Shown piece after piece: positions 52,201-63,246 of a DNA stretch of 64,000 nt (position 1 is its first letter; every line of letters begins with the position of its first letter). Origin of the DNA: Hymenolepis diminuta. Taxonomy: Eukaryota; Platyhelminthes; Cestoda; Cyclophyllidea; Hymenolepididae. Under the pieces are notes generated by a model. It was given only the letters and a program-made list of their open reading frames with translations, was not told the origin of the DNA and made no database searches. Location of the stretch: the NCBI GenBank assembly GCA_900708905.1, contig CAADRB010000031.1:2366377-2430376 (forward strand). The letters run 5' to 3'. A program made the position numbers and the translations under genes.

Positions 52201-52509
52201 AGCAAATATTTTTGCCACTCTTCTTACTAGAGGTCAAAGGGGTCTTTGATTAACATGATCAATATACCTGGATTTGGAGTAAACATCGATTCTAATTGCA
52301 GCTTCAAATCATTGCAAATTTTATTCGTCAAGTCGGCATAAGCGAGTGCTTTTGCTGTTTCTTCATCATACTCTGTTTTCGGCGTATTATTAAAAGCTTC
52401 GTCACCCATCTTAATATGAGTATTACATGTAATACCATACCTGAGTAGCGCGGTTAATACCCACAGAAGTGGAATCCACGAACTGTTGCCACTTTTCTGA
52501 TAACGGCAT
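49293..52509 (-). CDS. SH3GLB: Endophilin-B-like N-BAR protein without SH3 domain (249 aa, seven exons)
   Basis: Exons (minus strand order) 52441-52509, 52268-52409, 52101-52226, 51894-52027, 50901-50969, 49704-49793 and 49293-49412 give one open frame ending in TAG. The N-terminus MPLSEKWQQFVDSTSVGINR could serve as the amphipathic helix of N-BAR proteins. Residues about 24-70 end in LKLQLESMFTPNP, corresponding to the helix-1 LLQPNP segment of endophilin B. Residues 114-157 include IINDFLTKYWPDLE, then KERQKLDLLRLDYDW (helix 2; compare KERKLLQNKRLDLD). AFEQQIYVTQVLL then matches the QAEITRLLL segment. The protein stops after this three-helix bundle (TADVSQEEFVS) with no SH3 domain, shorter than the roughly 365-residue vertebrate proteins. 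Expected role: membrane curvature in autophagy, mitochondria or endocytic traffic. Exon 4 uses a GC donor (AG|GCAAGT); the alternative GT site would break the frame. Introns 1 and 2 are 31 and 41 nt. Confidence 0.88.
49611..49629. repeat. TA-rich microsatellite in intron 6 of the BAR gene
   Basis: A run of TA dinucleotides with one TC interruption. Similar short runs are at 4560-4574, 28165-28180 and 38822-38836. All are in non-coding DNA. Confidence 0.7.
51440..51705 (-). repeat. Two diverged SINE heads in intron 4 of the BAR gene
   Basis: Minus strand, first copy: ACGGCGCAGTAATCTACATG, then TCAGAGGTCACGGGATCAAT and ATTCATCGGCACACATCC, then CAGCGATGTGGATGCCCAAC. Second copy (about 51625-51700): GATGCACAGAAATTAACGTG, GCAAGTCTGCCAAGTCAGAG. 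A CT run (51592-51612) separates them. An open plus-strand frame of 130 codons here is only the antisense of these repeats. Confidence 0.65.
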
Positions 52510-55500
52510 TGTTTGTTAACCTAACATAAGGACGAAAATCCTATTTAAAATATCTTTGCAAGTTTATCCACAAATTAACACCACATCTAATCGCAATAAT
52601 AAATGCATTTTTGAACTAGGTGTGAAATGAAAAGAAATTGTTTCAGACTCTGTTCTCGTGATGTGTAATTCACCCTTACTAACATTTTCGTTTTTTAAAT
52701 TTTGAAACTTATTCATACTAAGACGGCATAAAGTATGGGCTTTAATAAACTCCTCTATCTTTCCCTTCATAACGATACTACTTATGCAATATGAAAGTTG
52801 TAAAAATAAATGCAAGTATTCATTTTTCTCCCATATTTATCTAGCCTATAAAGTGTCCTAATTGTATACAATATCGATAGTTACACAACTCGGCTGGAAA
52901 AATCTCATATACGTAACATGTTCTCAATGATGTTTTTATATATTATGGTTCAATACAATAATAGTTTTTACTGGATAACAAACACCGGTACATATTTCTT
53001 AGTTCAAACCTAATAATGCTCCGTTTTTAAAAAATGTCGTCAGACCTTCCTTTTAAAGCGTTTGGTTTTTAAAAATGAAATTGTAAGCTTGTATATATTA
53101 AATTGAAATACTGTTAACATATTACCTGACCTCAAACATCTAAGGCAACTTTGACTTAACATTAGATGTGTTTCTAATAAAAAAAATATCAGAAAGATTA
53201 GACAATGAGTTCACATAATCATTACAAAATGTGTGACATTTGGGATTAGATGCTAAAAGGTTACCAAGTCTGTGCTTTTATACATCACAATATCGATAAC
53301 ATATCCACGAAATTATATGTAGGAATTTAAGATAATACAATCGTTTGATTTATTTTCTTTGAAAAATTACAGCAAATAACTGCTTCCACAGTAAAAAAAT
53401 CCGATGTGTTACAAAACAAAAATCTAATTTCACCAACTTTAACTTCCATATCTCCAAATTCGAAAGCCTATTACTTTAATGCAGCTTCGATGTTCCGCCA
53501 TAATTTAAATCAATGCAGTTATCTGTAATAGGTAAGCATACTCAAGACGATACGAAATAAGTGCGATAAAAATTACACAAAACAACTTGAACGGAGTAAC
53601 GAAAATACCCGTAAAACGCAAAGGTTGTGAAATAGAGATTTTGTGATTAAAATAGGTTAAGTATAGTGGAATAAAATATAGGATTAAAGGTTCGAAACAT
53701 AATACAAATCTAGCATATTTCACTGGCTTCAATAAAATTTTTGCTCAAATTAACAACTTTAAACAAACACTCAGTGAAGTTGATGGTCAAAAATCAATAT
53801 TTTATTATAGACGTGATATTATTTATCATTAAACAAAAGGCATAAAATTGTTGCATCAATGAGTGATTGATAAAACTGACAATGGAAAAATAAACGGACG
53901 TTCGTAAGAAAAGTGATAAGAACTTTCCGATGATATTAAAATGAAATAGTCTCTATAGGTATGGAACCCTGCCAATAATATCTCGGGACCAACAATTAAA
54001 ATATGGAATAGCCAGCGCATTGTCGAAAAGCAAAGATATTATGATGATTAAATTATTGCTGTGCAAGAAAGGACACACCGAATTTGAAGAACTTGGATTT
54101 AACATTAGAAATCATTAAAGAAAAACATTTATTCGTACTTAAAACGATTGCCCGAATTAATGCTTTAATTTAAATAAGCTTTACTTTATTATGTGAATTA
54201 AGAGCAAAATAATGTTTCTGAATTAGATCATTTAAAATGAAACAATTTACTTTTTATACAATTACAAATACAAAGTAAAAATATTGCAAATATTTGCATA
54301 ATGGGAGATAGTACCTGGAGAGGAACCTTTTTGAAGTATGTGTTTTTATTTGGCCTCTGTTACAAGGACACAATTTGTCTCACTAATAATTGACTGTTTT
54401 TATAATTAACATTTAAAATAATCAATTATAATATTTTTTTGGTTTTGTGCTGAATTTCCATATATATGAACCATATAGACTGTAGAGAGTTTTGAATATT
54501 GCTCATTGATATATCTACAGTTGAAATTGTTTCAGAATATGGTTTTATTGTTACACCATTGCTCTTCGTTTGTATAAAAAATTCTTCTTAACTTTCAATT
54601 ATTGATGAATGATAATAATTAAGGATAAACCATCCTCCCTCCGAATAAATGAACAAAAATTGCTTTACCAGAACTTGTTGGATCTCCAACCTTTTCTAAA
54701 TTATTTATATAAATTAGGATTGCTTGTAAACTAACATTTAACTTATGGATTACTTGCTTTCTTTCGCTCAATGCATCTTCTTTTTGTCAAAATACAGATA
54801 CGCTGGCTAAGGAACTATCGAGCTGTGTTTAATGTTCAAAATAGTCCAACTCATAAAGTTTTTTTGGTATCTAAGTCGAAATGATCTGATGAAGGCAGTG
54901 AACATCAGTATAAAAAATGAGAGAAAGCTATGATTGGTAGCACGAATTACGCAAAGCAAAGTTTTTAGAGTCTTGACACTACACTAATAAGAAGACTTTT
55001 TAGTAAATTCCTATCATTTCGGTTTGTAAAATATGAGTATTTATGAAGGAATGTGTTTAGAAACATGAGTTCACTAAGGAAGGGGACAGTTCTTGATTGA
55101 TACCAAGAGAAGGGGAACGTTAAATCATAAGTTTGTATCAGGAGTACGATTTCTCTGATCGATCACTCCTTTTGTAAATCGTCCTTGAGTTACATTTGAT
55201 CGGTAAATACGCTAAAGTGGATAGTTGACAAGTATTTCACTGGCAATTAAAAAATGAAATTACATTCATAACGCTAGTTACTGCACATACTGGGTAGCAA
55301 GATACATCAATCCAGAGGCATTAACAAATTTGTAATGCCCTCCACTTTTTTAGCCTTGAATAATGTAGCTCTCGGAAGCAGAAACCGCTTAAATGAAACT
55401 TACTTAAACAAAATTTTTCATTGTCACGAGACAACTTCTTATGAACGAGGCACTCCCTCACAATTGGTCACCTCCAAAGTAATATTCCAAGTAAACTGAG

Positions 55501-56857
55501 AAGTTTAATCTCGGCAGTTTATTCCTAATCGGTGAAAATATATTAATTCATCTAAATTAAGCATATATAAATGAGTATAGAGATTAGTCATTTCAATTTG
55601 ATTTTAACTTGGGCTCCTAACGCATGAATTAAAGATTTATCCTCGTGTATTGGCTGAATATAAGACAAAGTCTGTCAAAATAATCAAACGTTGAACAATT
55701 CACACATCATCTGTTGTGATACCGCTGCGTCCACCTCATGTGCCCTCTGCTGCACCCGTGATATCTTCCAGCTCTTACAAACGACCTGATCTCCTTTCTC
55801 AGCAAGCAGACAACTAATAACAAACTTGGCGGTTGCAACTGTCTGCCTTCCTTATTCAGTTGTCAAAGTGAAGATTAGTAGAAAAATAGAAGGGGCAAAA
55901 GTCTGAAACCTATCAACTTGTACAATCTTCTCAGGAATCTTCATATAATTACTTAAGGTACGGTAAGTCCACTTGTGGGGACACGATCAATTATGCTAAG
56001 AGTTATTTCCTTACAAAATTAATTATTTTTTCTAAATGCTAACAGAGAACGACAGCTTTTTCCAAATCAGTAAACAAACATTTGAGTGAGACTACGGGTA
56101 TACTAGATATCAACAAAAAATGGGAGAAAAAAGTAGAGTAGTGAATTAGAGGTTGAAAAAACAAGGACTACACAGAGTGAATGAAAATCAGGTTGTGACA
56201 GCGGCCAAATTACGATACGATGGATTGTGTTGGCTGTTATACGCCCTTTGTTAGTCTTTTAAATTGCAAGTAGATTAGAAGCCGACTTACAACCTTGCCG
56301 TGCCATAGAGAACACACATACACACCTGCACTCAGAGTAAATTAATCAGCCAAACATGGAAGGAACTTGTTCACCGTCTAGATCAGGCCATATAGTCATT
56401 TTCATGGAAACTCACTCTAGGAAGGAATTGCGATCATCACCGTAAGATGGTCATTTCCTCTCCACCACCGTACTTGTTATGATTCTTGATCCCTACTTCC
56501 ATCTTTCATACATCTTACAGACCTTATACTCTTCCATATTATCTGTCTTATTCAGATGACGTATTTTAATAAGGGCTTCTCTAGACCATGTTTTCTACAG
56601 TCCGATGAGCAACCAACAAAAAATCTCCGTCTGACAGTTAGAATAGAGCAGACAATTGAGTCAGTATGTGAGTTCGATAGAACTATTGAGACCCCATAGA
56701 AAATATATTCTTCAGCAAAGTAACAAAGTATGAAACGTATTGTTTAGTGATGATATTATTTGGAAGAAATTTTTCACTAGTAGATAATTGTGTAATATTA
56801 TATGATCATAGTTAGGATCACAGTTGAGTTAGTAGATACAAGCTCAAGCATGCTTAG
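52510..56857. other. Intergenic, no supported gene
   Basis: AT-rich DNA upstream of the minus-strand BAR gene. A less AT-rich stretch (about 55700-55870, with CTGCGTCCACCTCATGTGCC) has no open frame and no recognised family. Nothing else stands out. Confidence 0.45.
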
Positions 56858-56861
56858 ATGT

Positions 56862-57383
56862 TGTTGTGGTAAATGTCAGCAGTAAATGAAAAAAAAGGAA
56901 CGCCGAGGCCAGGTTATATTGAATAAAACTCAGTACAGAGTCTCAAGGAAAAATAGAGAACTGAAGGATTGAACAACGAGAGATACGCCTGGTGAGCTGG
57001 GGTCCACCCTGTGTCTGTGTGTGTGTAATGGAGGCTATTTATAATCGACACTTTGGGTGAGGATACGCATAAGGATATGGTTGTATGCGCGCTTTAATTG
57101 GTCGGGACGACTGTAGGAAAAGGAAGGGCCGATGCAGACAGGACTGGTTAATATCGGGGTTGATTAAACGGTGTCTGCTACTATCGTCTGAGGTATGTTT
57201 ACCTTTTCCGGGTAGATGAGACATAGACCAGCTGAGTACACATGATGTTTATTTAGGGGGTATTTGGGTCAGGAATGGTTAAAAGTTTACAGAGATAACT
57301 TATGAGGACAAGATAATCAAATTTGGTGATAAATAGGAATGCTGTAAGATAAAATATTTCAGAGAAGAGGGATTCATCCTTCA
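56862..57383 (-). mobile_element. Solo LTR (522 bp) with ATGT target-site duplication
   Basis: Flanked by ATGT at 56858-56861 and 57384-57387. On the minus strand it begins TGAAGGATGAATCCC and ends CCACAACA, with the TG...CA ends of an LTR. A TATA-like ATTATAAATAGCC (about 57042-57030) is followed by a CA-rich tract and GAGACTCTGTACTGAGTTTT, both also present in the LTR at 17890-18462. No primer-binding site, polypurine tract or internal region is adjacent, so it is a solo LTR left by LTR-LTR recombination. It supplies the sequence missing from the N gap of the other copy. Confidence 0.85.
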
Positions 57384-57387
57384 ATGT

Positions 57388-58680
57388 CATGTGATATAAG
57401 TGCGTAACCATGGTGATATATAGTAGACGAGTAAGCAGTTCAAACTAACATTCAACAAATCTACTTGGACAGAGAATCAATGCATTATTAAAATTTTCAA
57501 AAATAAACAATTATTTTCGTATCCCTTCCAGTGGTACCGGTTAATTGTTTTAAGCAGCAGTGAACATTCATTTCTTCCCTGTAGCCTTGAATAACTAGAA
57601 CATTTTTACTATGCTAGTAGAGGAAACGGGTTAGTTTAAATATAAAAGTTCAGTAATTTTTTAAACTTAATCGTTATATATTGTGACCGAACCTTTATCA
57701 CAAAGACTGCCCGCTTCAGAGAACGTTGTGGTTCTAGCGTTCCATCAGGCTCCAAGTGTTATAGGAAAGGGGATGAAATTGAGGATTAATTATGGATATG
57801 AAGAATCCGGTGGACTCACTCGTCATTTTCGATTAGCTATTATGCTAGTTAAACCGGGAATTTAGGTAAATTTCTATGAATGGAACACACAAAAGTACAT
57901 TAAAAATGAGTGGTGTTGACAGCATTATAACCGAGAGTCCTAAGCCCTTTATGCACATGCCATCCTCCAGTCAACTGCACATTAAGAGAATTGCAGACTC
58001 AGAGATTATCTTTGTCCCATCCTATCGTTAACCTCTTCCATTGCATATTTGTCGTGTTCTATTTGCTGAAGAATATAATTTTGGACCACAATTGTAAGAG
58101 AAGAGAACTGGACCACAAATTGTGCGAGGGATATCCAGCCTAACTTGACTGAGCTCTTAAGGTAGCCTCATTCTCCGTATAATTGCAATGAATCCTAACT
58201 CCCACCATTTCACTTCCCAAAACTCAGGACGATTTAACTTGACTATGTTGGCAACACCAGGGGGTTTTAAAATATAATATACTTATCCTACCTCGAGTTG
58301 TACTCTCCAAAACTTAATCTAACCGACGAAAGAGATAAGTAGATGCGCGCTAACCTATCCTACTTTTTCAAAAGCAATTAATTGTGCAATCGATGTCATG
58401 TTGAATGACAGAAACAATTGCAGAACAGTTCACAATGCGTCATACAGCATAAAGTCTAACCAAAATCGTGCAATGTGATAAAATTAAAATTCAAAAAGAA
58501 ATATCGTTCGCATAAGCGAAAAAAAACTAAGTGCCATCATAAATATAAAGGTGAACATGAAGACAAAACCACGAAACAACATAGAAAAAAATTAAACCTG
58601 TAATTACATACATTTTCTTAACAGTACATATCAAACCAGGAAATCTGGCTGTTATTTACAATCAACAAAAGTTCCATGAC
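57388..58680. other. Intergenic, downstream of UBC9
   Basis: No gene supported. A 60-codon plus-strand frame at 57683-57865 is not recognised. A near-direct repeat (TGGACCACAATTGT at about 58082, TGGACCACAAATTGT at about 58109) is present. The right end is the UBC9 3' UTR. Confidence 0.45.
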
Positions 58681-59279
58681 TTATGCCAAATTGGGATTTC
58701 TGAAGGTTTCAGCTTGTTTCTTGATCTTAGCATCATATTCCTTTCGGTTTTGAATGAACAGTGTGTAAGCATCAGCTTGAGCCGGGTCCTTTGGATTTGG
58801 ATGGTCCAGCAGATCCTGAATACCCAGAAGAATCTGAAAACTATTAATATAACAAATACACTTACTTGTCTTATTGTCACTGCTGGACGCCAGTCCTTCT
58901 CCTCGTCCAAAAGTGATAAACAAACCGTTCCAGAAGGAAAAACATTGGGATGAAACAGAGGGGGATCAAATTTGCACTTTGGTGGAGTTGTTGGGTACTC
59001 TGATTTAAAAAGCATTTTCAGATTGAATAGACCACCTTCCCAAAGAGTCTAAAAATTCATGCAAACATACGTGGCACTTACTCCCTTCTTGCCAGGAATA
59101 CTACAGTCCCAAGTCATGAGATCCATAGTACCATCGGGATTCTTCTTCGGCTTTGCGACAAAACCCTGGAAATATTAATAAACTATTCAACTTACGAATG
59201 GATGATCCCGTCTCCATGCTTTTCTTTCCTCACCAAGTCTCTTTAGAGCGATACCTTCCGCCTCACTAAACTCAGCCAT
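58681..59279 (-). CDS. UBE2I: SUMO-conjugating enzyme UBC9 (167 aa, four exons)
   Basis: Exons 59196-59279, 59082-59165, 58866-59048 and 58681-58833, separated by introns of only 30, 33 and 32 nt with GT-AG ends, encode a complete protein. It aligns along its whole length with animal UBC9: [20 protein letters not shown] at the N-terminus (SUMO-binding basic helix 1), [20 protein letters not shown], and then [14 protein letters not shown] with the HPN motif at residues 89-91. The catalytic cysteine is Cys99 in SGTVCLS, followed by [20 protein letters not shown]. It has about nine more residues than the 158-residue human protein, at both ends (MAEFSEAEG start, FRNPNLA end). It takes SUMO from the E1 enzyme as a thioester and transfers it to lysines of target proteins, mainly in the nucleus. 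It lies head-to-head with the ACBD3-like gene. Confidence 0.98.
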
Positions 59280-59865
59280 TTTATGAGAAGACAAAATCTA
59301 ATCTGGCGGTTAATGTTAATGAAATTTGCTGAAATTATTATTTGAGTGCAACATTCAATTTTTAAAACAAAACAATTTTAATGATTATCATTAATGAAAT
59401 TAATATTTTTAGAAAATAATTTTAAAGGCTATAATAAGTTTGCAGCAGATTGAAATATTTAATAAAATAGGATATTTTTATTTAAATATTCATATAAACT
59501 TTCGAATAACTCATATATAATATATATTTATATATTTGTCTATTATCTATTAAGCTTATAATCTTATTATTGTTTTTGCAAATTATTTCGCTTGCGAAAA
59601 TTTAACAGTGGTAAGTGTTGGAGTCTGTACATTATTTTATAATTTTTTTCGTATTCTGTGTTTATTTTTGAATGGAAATCGACATTATTTCCTGTTGTTA
59701 ATTTTCTAAATTAATCTTTGCAGTTATTTATATGCCTTGTGATTTATCAATGAGCAGTTTTCTTATTTCTAACCATTACCTGAAAAATAATATTTATTAC
59801 GCACTTCCTACTTTGCTTTTAGCTTATAAAGCAGGAGTTTTATTGGTTGTTCCTCAGTCCATCTA
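59280..59865. promoter_or_regulatory. Shared divergent promoter region between UBC9 and the ACBD3-like gene
   Basis: The two start codons are 586 nt apart on opposite strands. The spacer is very AT-rich with TATATATTTATATA stretches near 59518-59535, too many to pick one functional TATA box. Near the right end, TTGGTTGTTCCTCAG (59843-59857) is a strong splice-acceptor sequence 9 nt before the ACBD3-like ATG. It may accept an upstream 5' exon or a spliced leader. Confidence 0.5.
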
Positions 59866-60966
59866 ATGATGCAGACTAGTGATTTTGATATTGCCTGTGA
59901 TTTTTACAAAGGTAATTTCTTTCATATATTTATCATTTTGTAGCTCAAGTAAACAAGGCTTTTACTTTGACATATGATCAAAAACTGACTTTCTCGGCCC
60001 TGTTTAACCAAGTTAAGCATGGCCCATTTTCTCCCGAAAAGGCTCCCGAAATTGGGCTTTTTGATTTTGTTGGTAAAGAACGCAGGTAATCTCAATTTAT
60101 GTTCTTCGAAATCCAATCTTCTATTTATTATTAGAGCCAGATGGCAAGCATTAGGAAATATGACCACGGCTGAGGCTCAAGATACATTTGTCCAGACTCT
60201 TCTCCAAATTTGTCCCCAATTTGGTGCCCAGTTAGAGGTGAATGACACCAATGCTTCCGAAAATGACTTCGAGGTGTATGTTACTTTTATTATTAAAAGC
60301 TCTTGCATATATTTTTTCATTATCTTCAGTGCTCAGTTTGTCAATCTTTAGCTTATATTTAGGTGTTCACATTCATCTCTGCTCGTCGTAACTCACGCAA
60401 ATATTTAATGCATGTGAAAATAATATTCAAAGCAATATTAACGCTAGAAGGCAAACTTATCTCCGTGAGTAATTGTGATTTGATTTTTCCTACAATAGGA
60501 TGTACGTCATTGTTAAACCAGAGATTACGTATTAGAAACTCATTGGTGTAATCCTATTGGTTCGAGTTGCAAATCCCAGTAGACTGTTAGTGAAAATGTT
60601 TTCATTTGTTATGGACGTGGTACAGCAATAATCGTGAATCTGACAAATCAATGTTCAAGAGGTCGGTAAATTTCTAGTGATGTGGATGGCAAGCTGCATT
60701 GATTAATTTTAGTCAGTAAAAGGGATGGTAGAATTCCTTCTTATAAAAGCAGCTCCAATATATCTTATCTACCCAGATTTAGTACTGTATATATTTGAGG
60801 AGTTACCATTACGTATCAATTCCGTGTATCACATTGACCTTTCATTGGTGGTATATGCCACTTTCTTACTGCTCGTGTTATTATAGTACTTCCATATTGG
60901 AATTTATTTTAGTGAGCCTGTGGACTGCAATGACCTTCCTCCCACGGCAGTTCATGGTCTAAACAG
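59866..60966 (+). CDS. ACBD3: ACBD3-like acyl-CoA-binding-domain protein, first four exons
   Basis: Exons 59866-59911, 59944-60085, 60135-60275 and 60913-60966 join in consistent phase; introns 1 and 2 are 32 and 49 nt. The product starts MMQTSDFDIACDFYKAQVNK. It continues with LTYDQKLTFSALFNQVKHGP, then APEIGLFDFVGKERRARWQA and LGNMTTAEAQDTFVQTLLQI. This is the acyl-CoA-binding fold, and it matches ACBD3/GCP60 best ([20 protein letters not shown], then WAALGNMSKEDAMVEF). ACBD3 is a Golgi scaffold; its C-terminal GOLD domain and charged middle are not seen here. Exon 3 ends at GAGGT|GTATGT, the only choice that keeps exon 4 (EPVDCNDLPPTAVHGLN) open. The start is preceded by an in-frame TAA at 59827 but also by an acceptor at 59857, so an upstream coding exon is possible. 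Later exons are tentative. Confidence 0.85.
60675..60760 (+). repeat. Fragment of the SINE body in intron 3 of the ACBD3-like gene
   Basis: TCTAGTGATGTGGATGGCAA, TTAGTCAGTAAAAGGGATGG and TAGAATTCCTTCTTATAAAA correspond in order to the body of the 14091-14290 SINE copy and to the 49075-49150 fragment. No tRNA-like head is present. Confidence 0.45.
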
Positions 60967-61134
60967 GTAAATTATTGCATGATTTCCTTTTTTCACATTA
61001 CTTTCTTTTGTTTACATGCTTGTGTGCTTGAGAACAGCAAGTTTTTGTGAAAAAATTCAAATGTATAATCGCACGAATTTATGGTTGCTGATATATCACT
61101 GAGTGTCATTAGAAATAATATTTGTCAAAAAAAG

Positions 61135-61190
61135 TACAGCAAAGTGCGAATTTCTCGTCACAGAGGCTTAATGATGCTACAATTTTGACA
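61135..61190 (+). repeat. Short SINE-body fragment beside the mariner element
   Basis: GTGCGAATTTCTCGTCACAG and AGGCTTAATGATGCT resemble TTGCGGCTTCTCGTCAGAGGCTGAATGATATT in the 13881-14090 SINE copy. The match is short, so the call is weak. Confidence 0.35.
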
Positions 61191-61214
61191 GTTATACTGT
61201 CTGTGGACTTTATA

Positions 61215-62275
61215 TCAGCTTGTAACAGAATTTCTGTCCATTTTTTAATTTGAATTAAAGTGAAAATTCTGTCAAAAATACATTTATTTAGTGTTCAATA
61301 TAGTCACCATTTTTATTAATTCCATCTTGCCATAAGCTTTCTGGTTCCTTCTTCATAGAATTTAGCTAGTTTGGATTCAAAAAAAAGAAACTAGCTTCTT
61401 CATTTCATCCTCTTCTCTTGAAGTAAGCCTTTGTCCCATTAAATGATTCTGTAAGCTCCTGAAAAGATGAAAATCGGTTGGTGCAAGATCGAGAGAATAT
61501 GGTGGGTGATGCATGACTTCCCAGTCAAATTCTTCAACGAGATTTTTGGTTGCTCTTGAAGTGTGAGGTCTGGCATCGTCATGGTGCAGAAGCACTCCTT
61601 TTCAATTGATCAAAGACCGTTTTTCCCATCGTTAACTGCTTTTAAACGAGTTAGCTGCTGACAGTAAACTTCAGATGTTATTGTTTGACTGTCATTCATT
61701 AGTCCATAATAAACAATTCCCTTCAAATCCCACCATACACACAAAAACATTTTTTCGAGTGCAGTCCACTTCTCGGTTAGGAATGGGAATCGGCTTTGAA
61801 CCACTGTCTTTTGCGCTTAAAATTTTTGTAAAGGATCCACCACACCTCTTTTCTGTCAGTTATAATTCGGTCTAAAAAGGTGTCCGAAGTTCACGAGAAC
61901 ACAGTGAAAAACAACAGGTCACACGCTGTTGCTTTTTGATTTCCGACAAATCGTGTTGGACCCATTTCCCAGCCTTTGAGACTTTGCAAGTCAAGTCTCT
62001 TCATTTCCCCGTATATGGTCATATGGCTTACGTTAAAGGTTTCGCTCAGTTCTCTAGTAGTGCGAGTTGGATTTTCATCAATGGCAATTTGCAATTGCTT
62101 AGAATTGAGTTTTTTGAGCATCCTGCTCTCGGTTCGTCTTTCAGGCTGAAGAAACGTGAAAACCACCTTCTGCAGGTCTTTTCATTCATAACATTATTTC
62201 CATAAGGGTCTGTGAGTGTTTTTTACTGCTGAGGTTACCGTATTTCCTTTGTGAAATTCCGACACTAAAATATGC
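61215..62275 (-). mobile_element. Inactive mariner (DD34D) transposon
   Basis: On the minus strand the order of transposase segments is intact but the frame is broken. The N-terminal helix-turn-helix reads CRRWFSRF, FSLKDEPRAG, then IDENPTRTTRELSETFNVSH (near 62150-62020). A central block has ILYKNFKRKRQW. VWWDLKGIVYYGLMN lies near 61740. The catalytic region LLHHDDARPHTSRA is followed 34 residues later by the last Asp of SLDLAPTDFHLF (61595-61440). The C-terminus ends NGDYIEH with a stop at 61288-61290. Stops and frameshifts, one in a run of eight T at about 61384, make it dead. Imperfect terminal inverted repeats may be GAAATTCTGTTAC (left, on minus) and GAAATTCCGACAC (right, on plus), so the outer limits are approximate. 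It sits within an intron of the ACBD3-like gene, antisense to it. Confidence 0.9.
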
Positions 62276-63246
62276 CTGTTATACTCTTTATTTGGAGTTT
62301 CATTAGGGCTAGAAATAGTTATTAATAACGGTAATTATCAAGCAATCTGAAAGAAGAAATAATATTAATTACTAGAGACGAGCATACAACAAGGTAAATT
62401 GAAGTAATCGTGTCCTAAACACGAAGCTCAAAAATTGGACAGAACGTCTGTCACAACCTGATATAATATGAAATATAATTTCCAATAATGTAACGATTTT
62501 CAAATTTCTACTGGCATTAACATATGTTGATATTTTTGCGTTTTCAGTATTCACTAGTATTTTGATTTTGGTCGAATCATTTAGTCATCATTTCTGTTCT
62601 CGTCGGTGGGATTGTTGTTTCGTCATTTGATTGAATTGCTCTAAAGTCGCCTGAAAATAATTAATTTTGGTAGATCCTGTCACACATTATTTAAATTATT
62701 ATCAGTTCCTCTCTGATCAATGTCTACGCGTTGACACGGAAGTCTTATGACCCAGACGAAAATATTGGTCAGTTTAAATGTGAAAATATGGTCACTTTAG
62801 TATTTAAAAGTGGTGCACATTTTTTATTTGTTAAATGATAATGCGCTTCCCAAGAAGACTGGGTATCAAGCTGACCAAGTTGAACCATTCCCCCTAAGAA
62901 AGATCATAAGTGAATGCTAATGTTTAGTTAAACTAGAGCGTGACAATAGCCGAATAAATGATAGACTAAATGTATACATAGGAAAATGAAAATAAACTGA
63001 AAAGCTATGCTAAATCTAATCCGCTAATGTTGATCTATAGATTTTTATGGTAGAGCCAAGTGGTTAAATGGGCGTAGGTGGACCGAATCAATAGGAATTT
63101 ACTTGCATCGCTTGTTTTTCCGCATGTATTTGTGATCATTGAGGTTTTTCTCTGTTCCAACTGTTCAGAATGTCTAACAATACTTTTAAATCAACTCTTA
63201 ATTGCATTTTACCAGATTGTAATATTTCTATCATTCACATTTCTAG
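62276..63246 (+). other. Intron sequence of the ACBD3-like gene
   Basis: Lies between exon 4 and the tentative exon 5. AT-rich, stop-dense, no repeat recognised. Confidence 0.4.
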
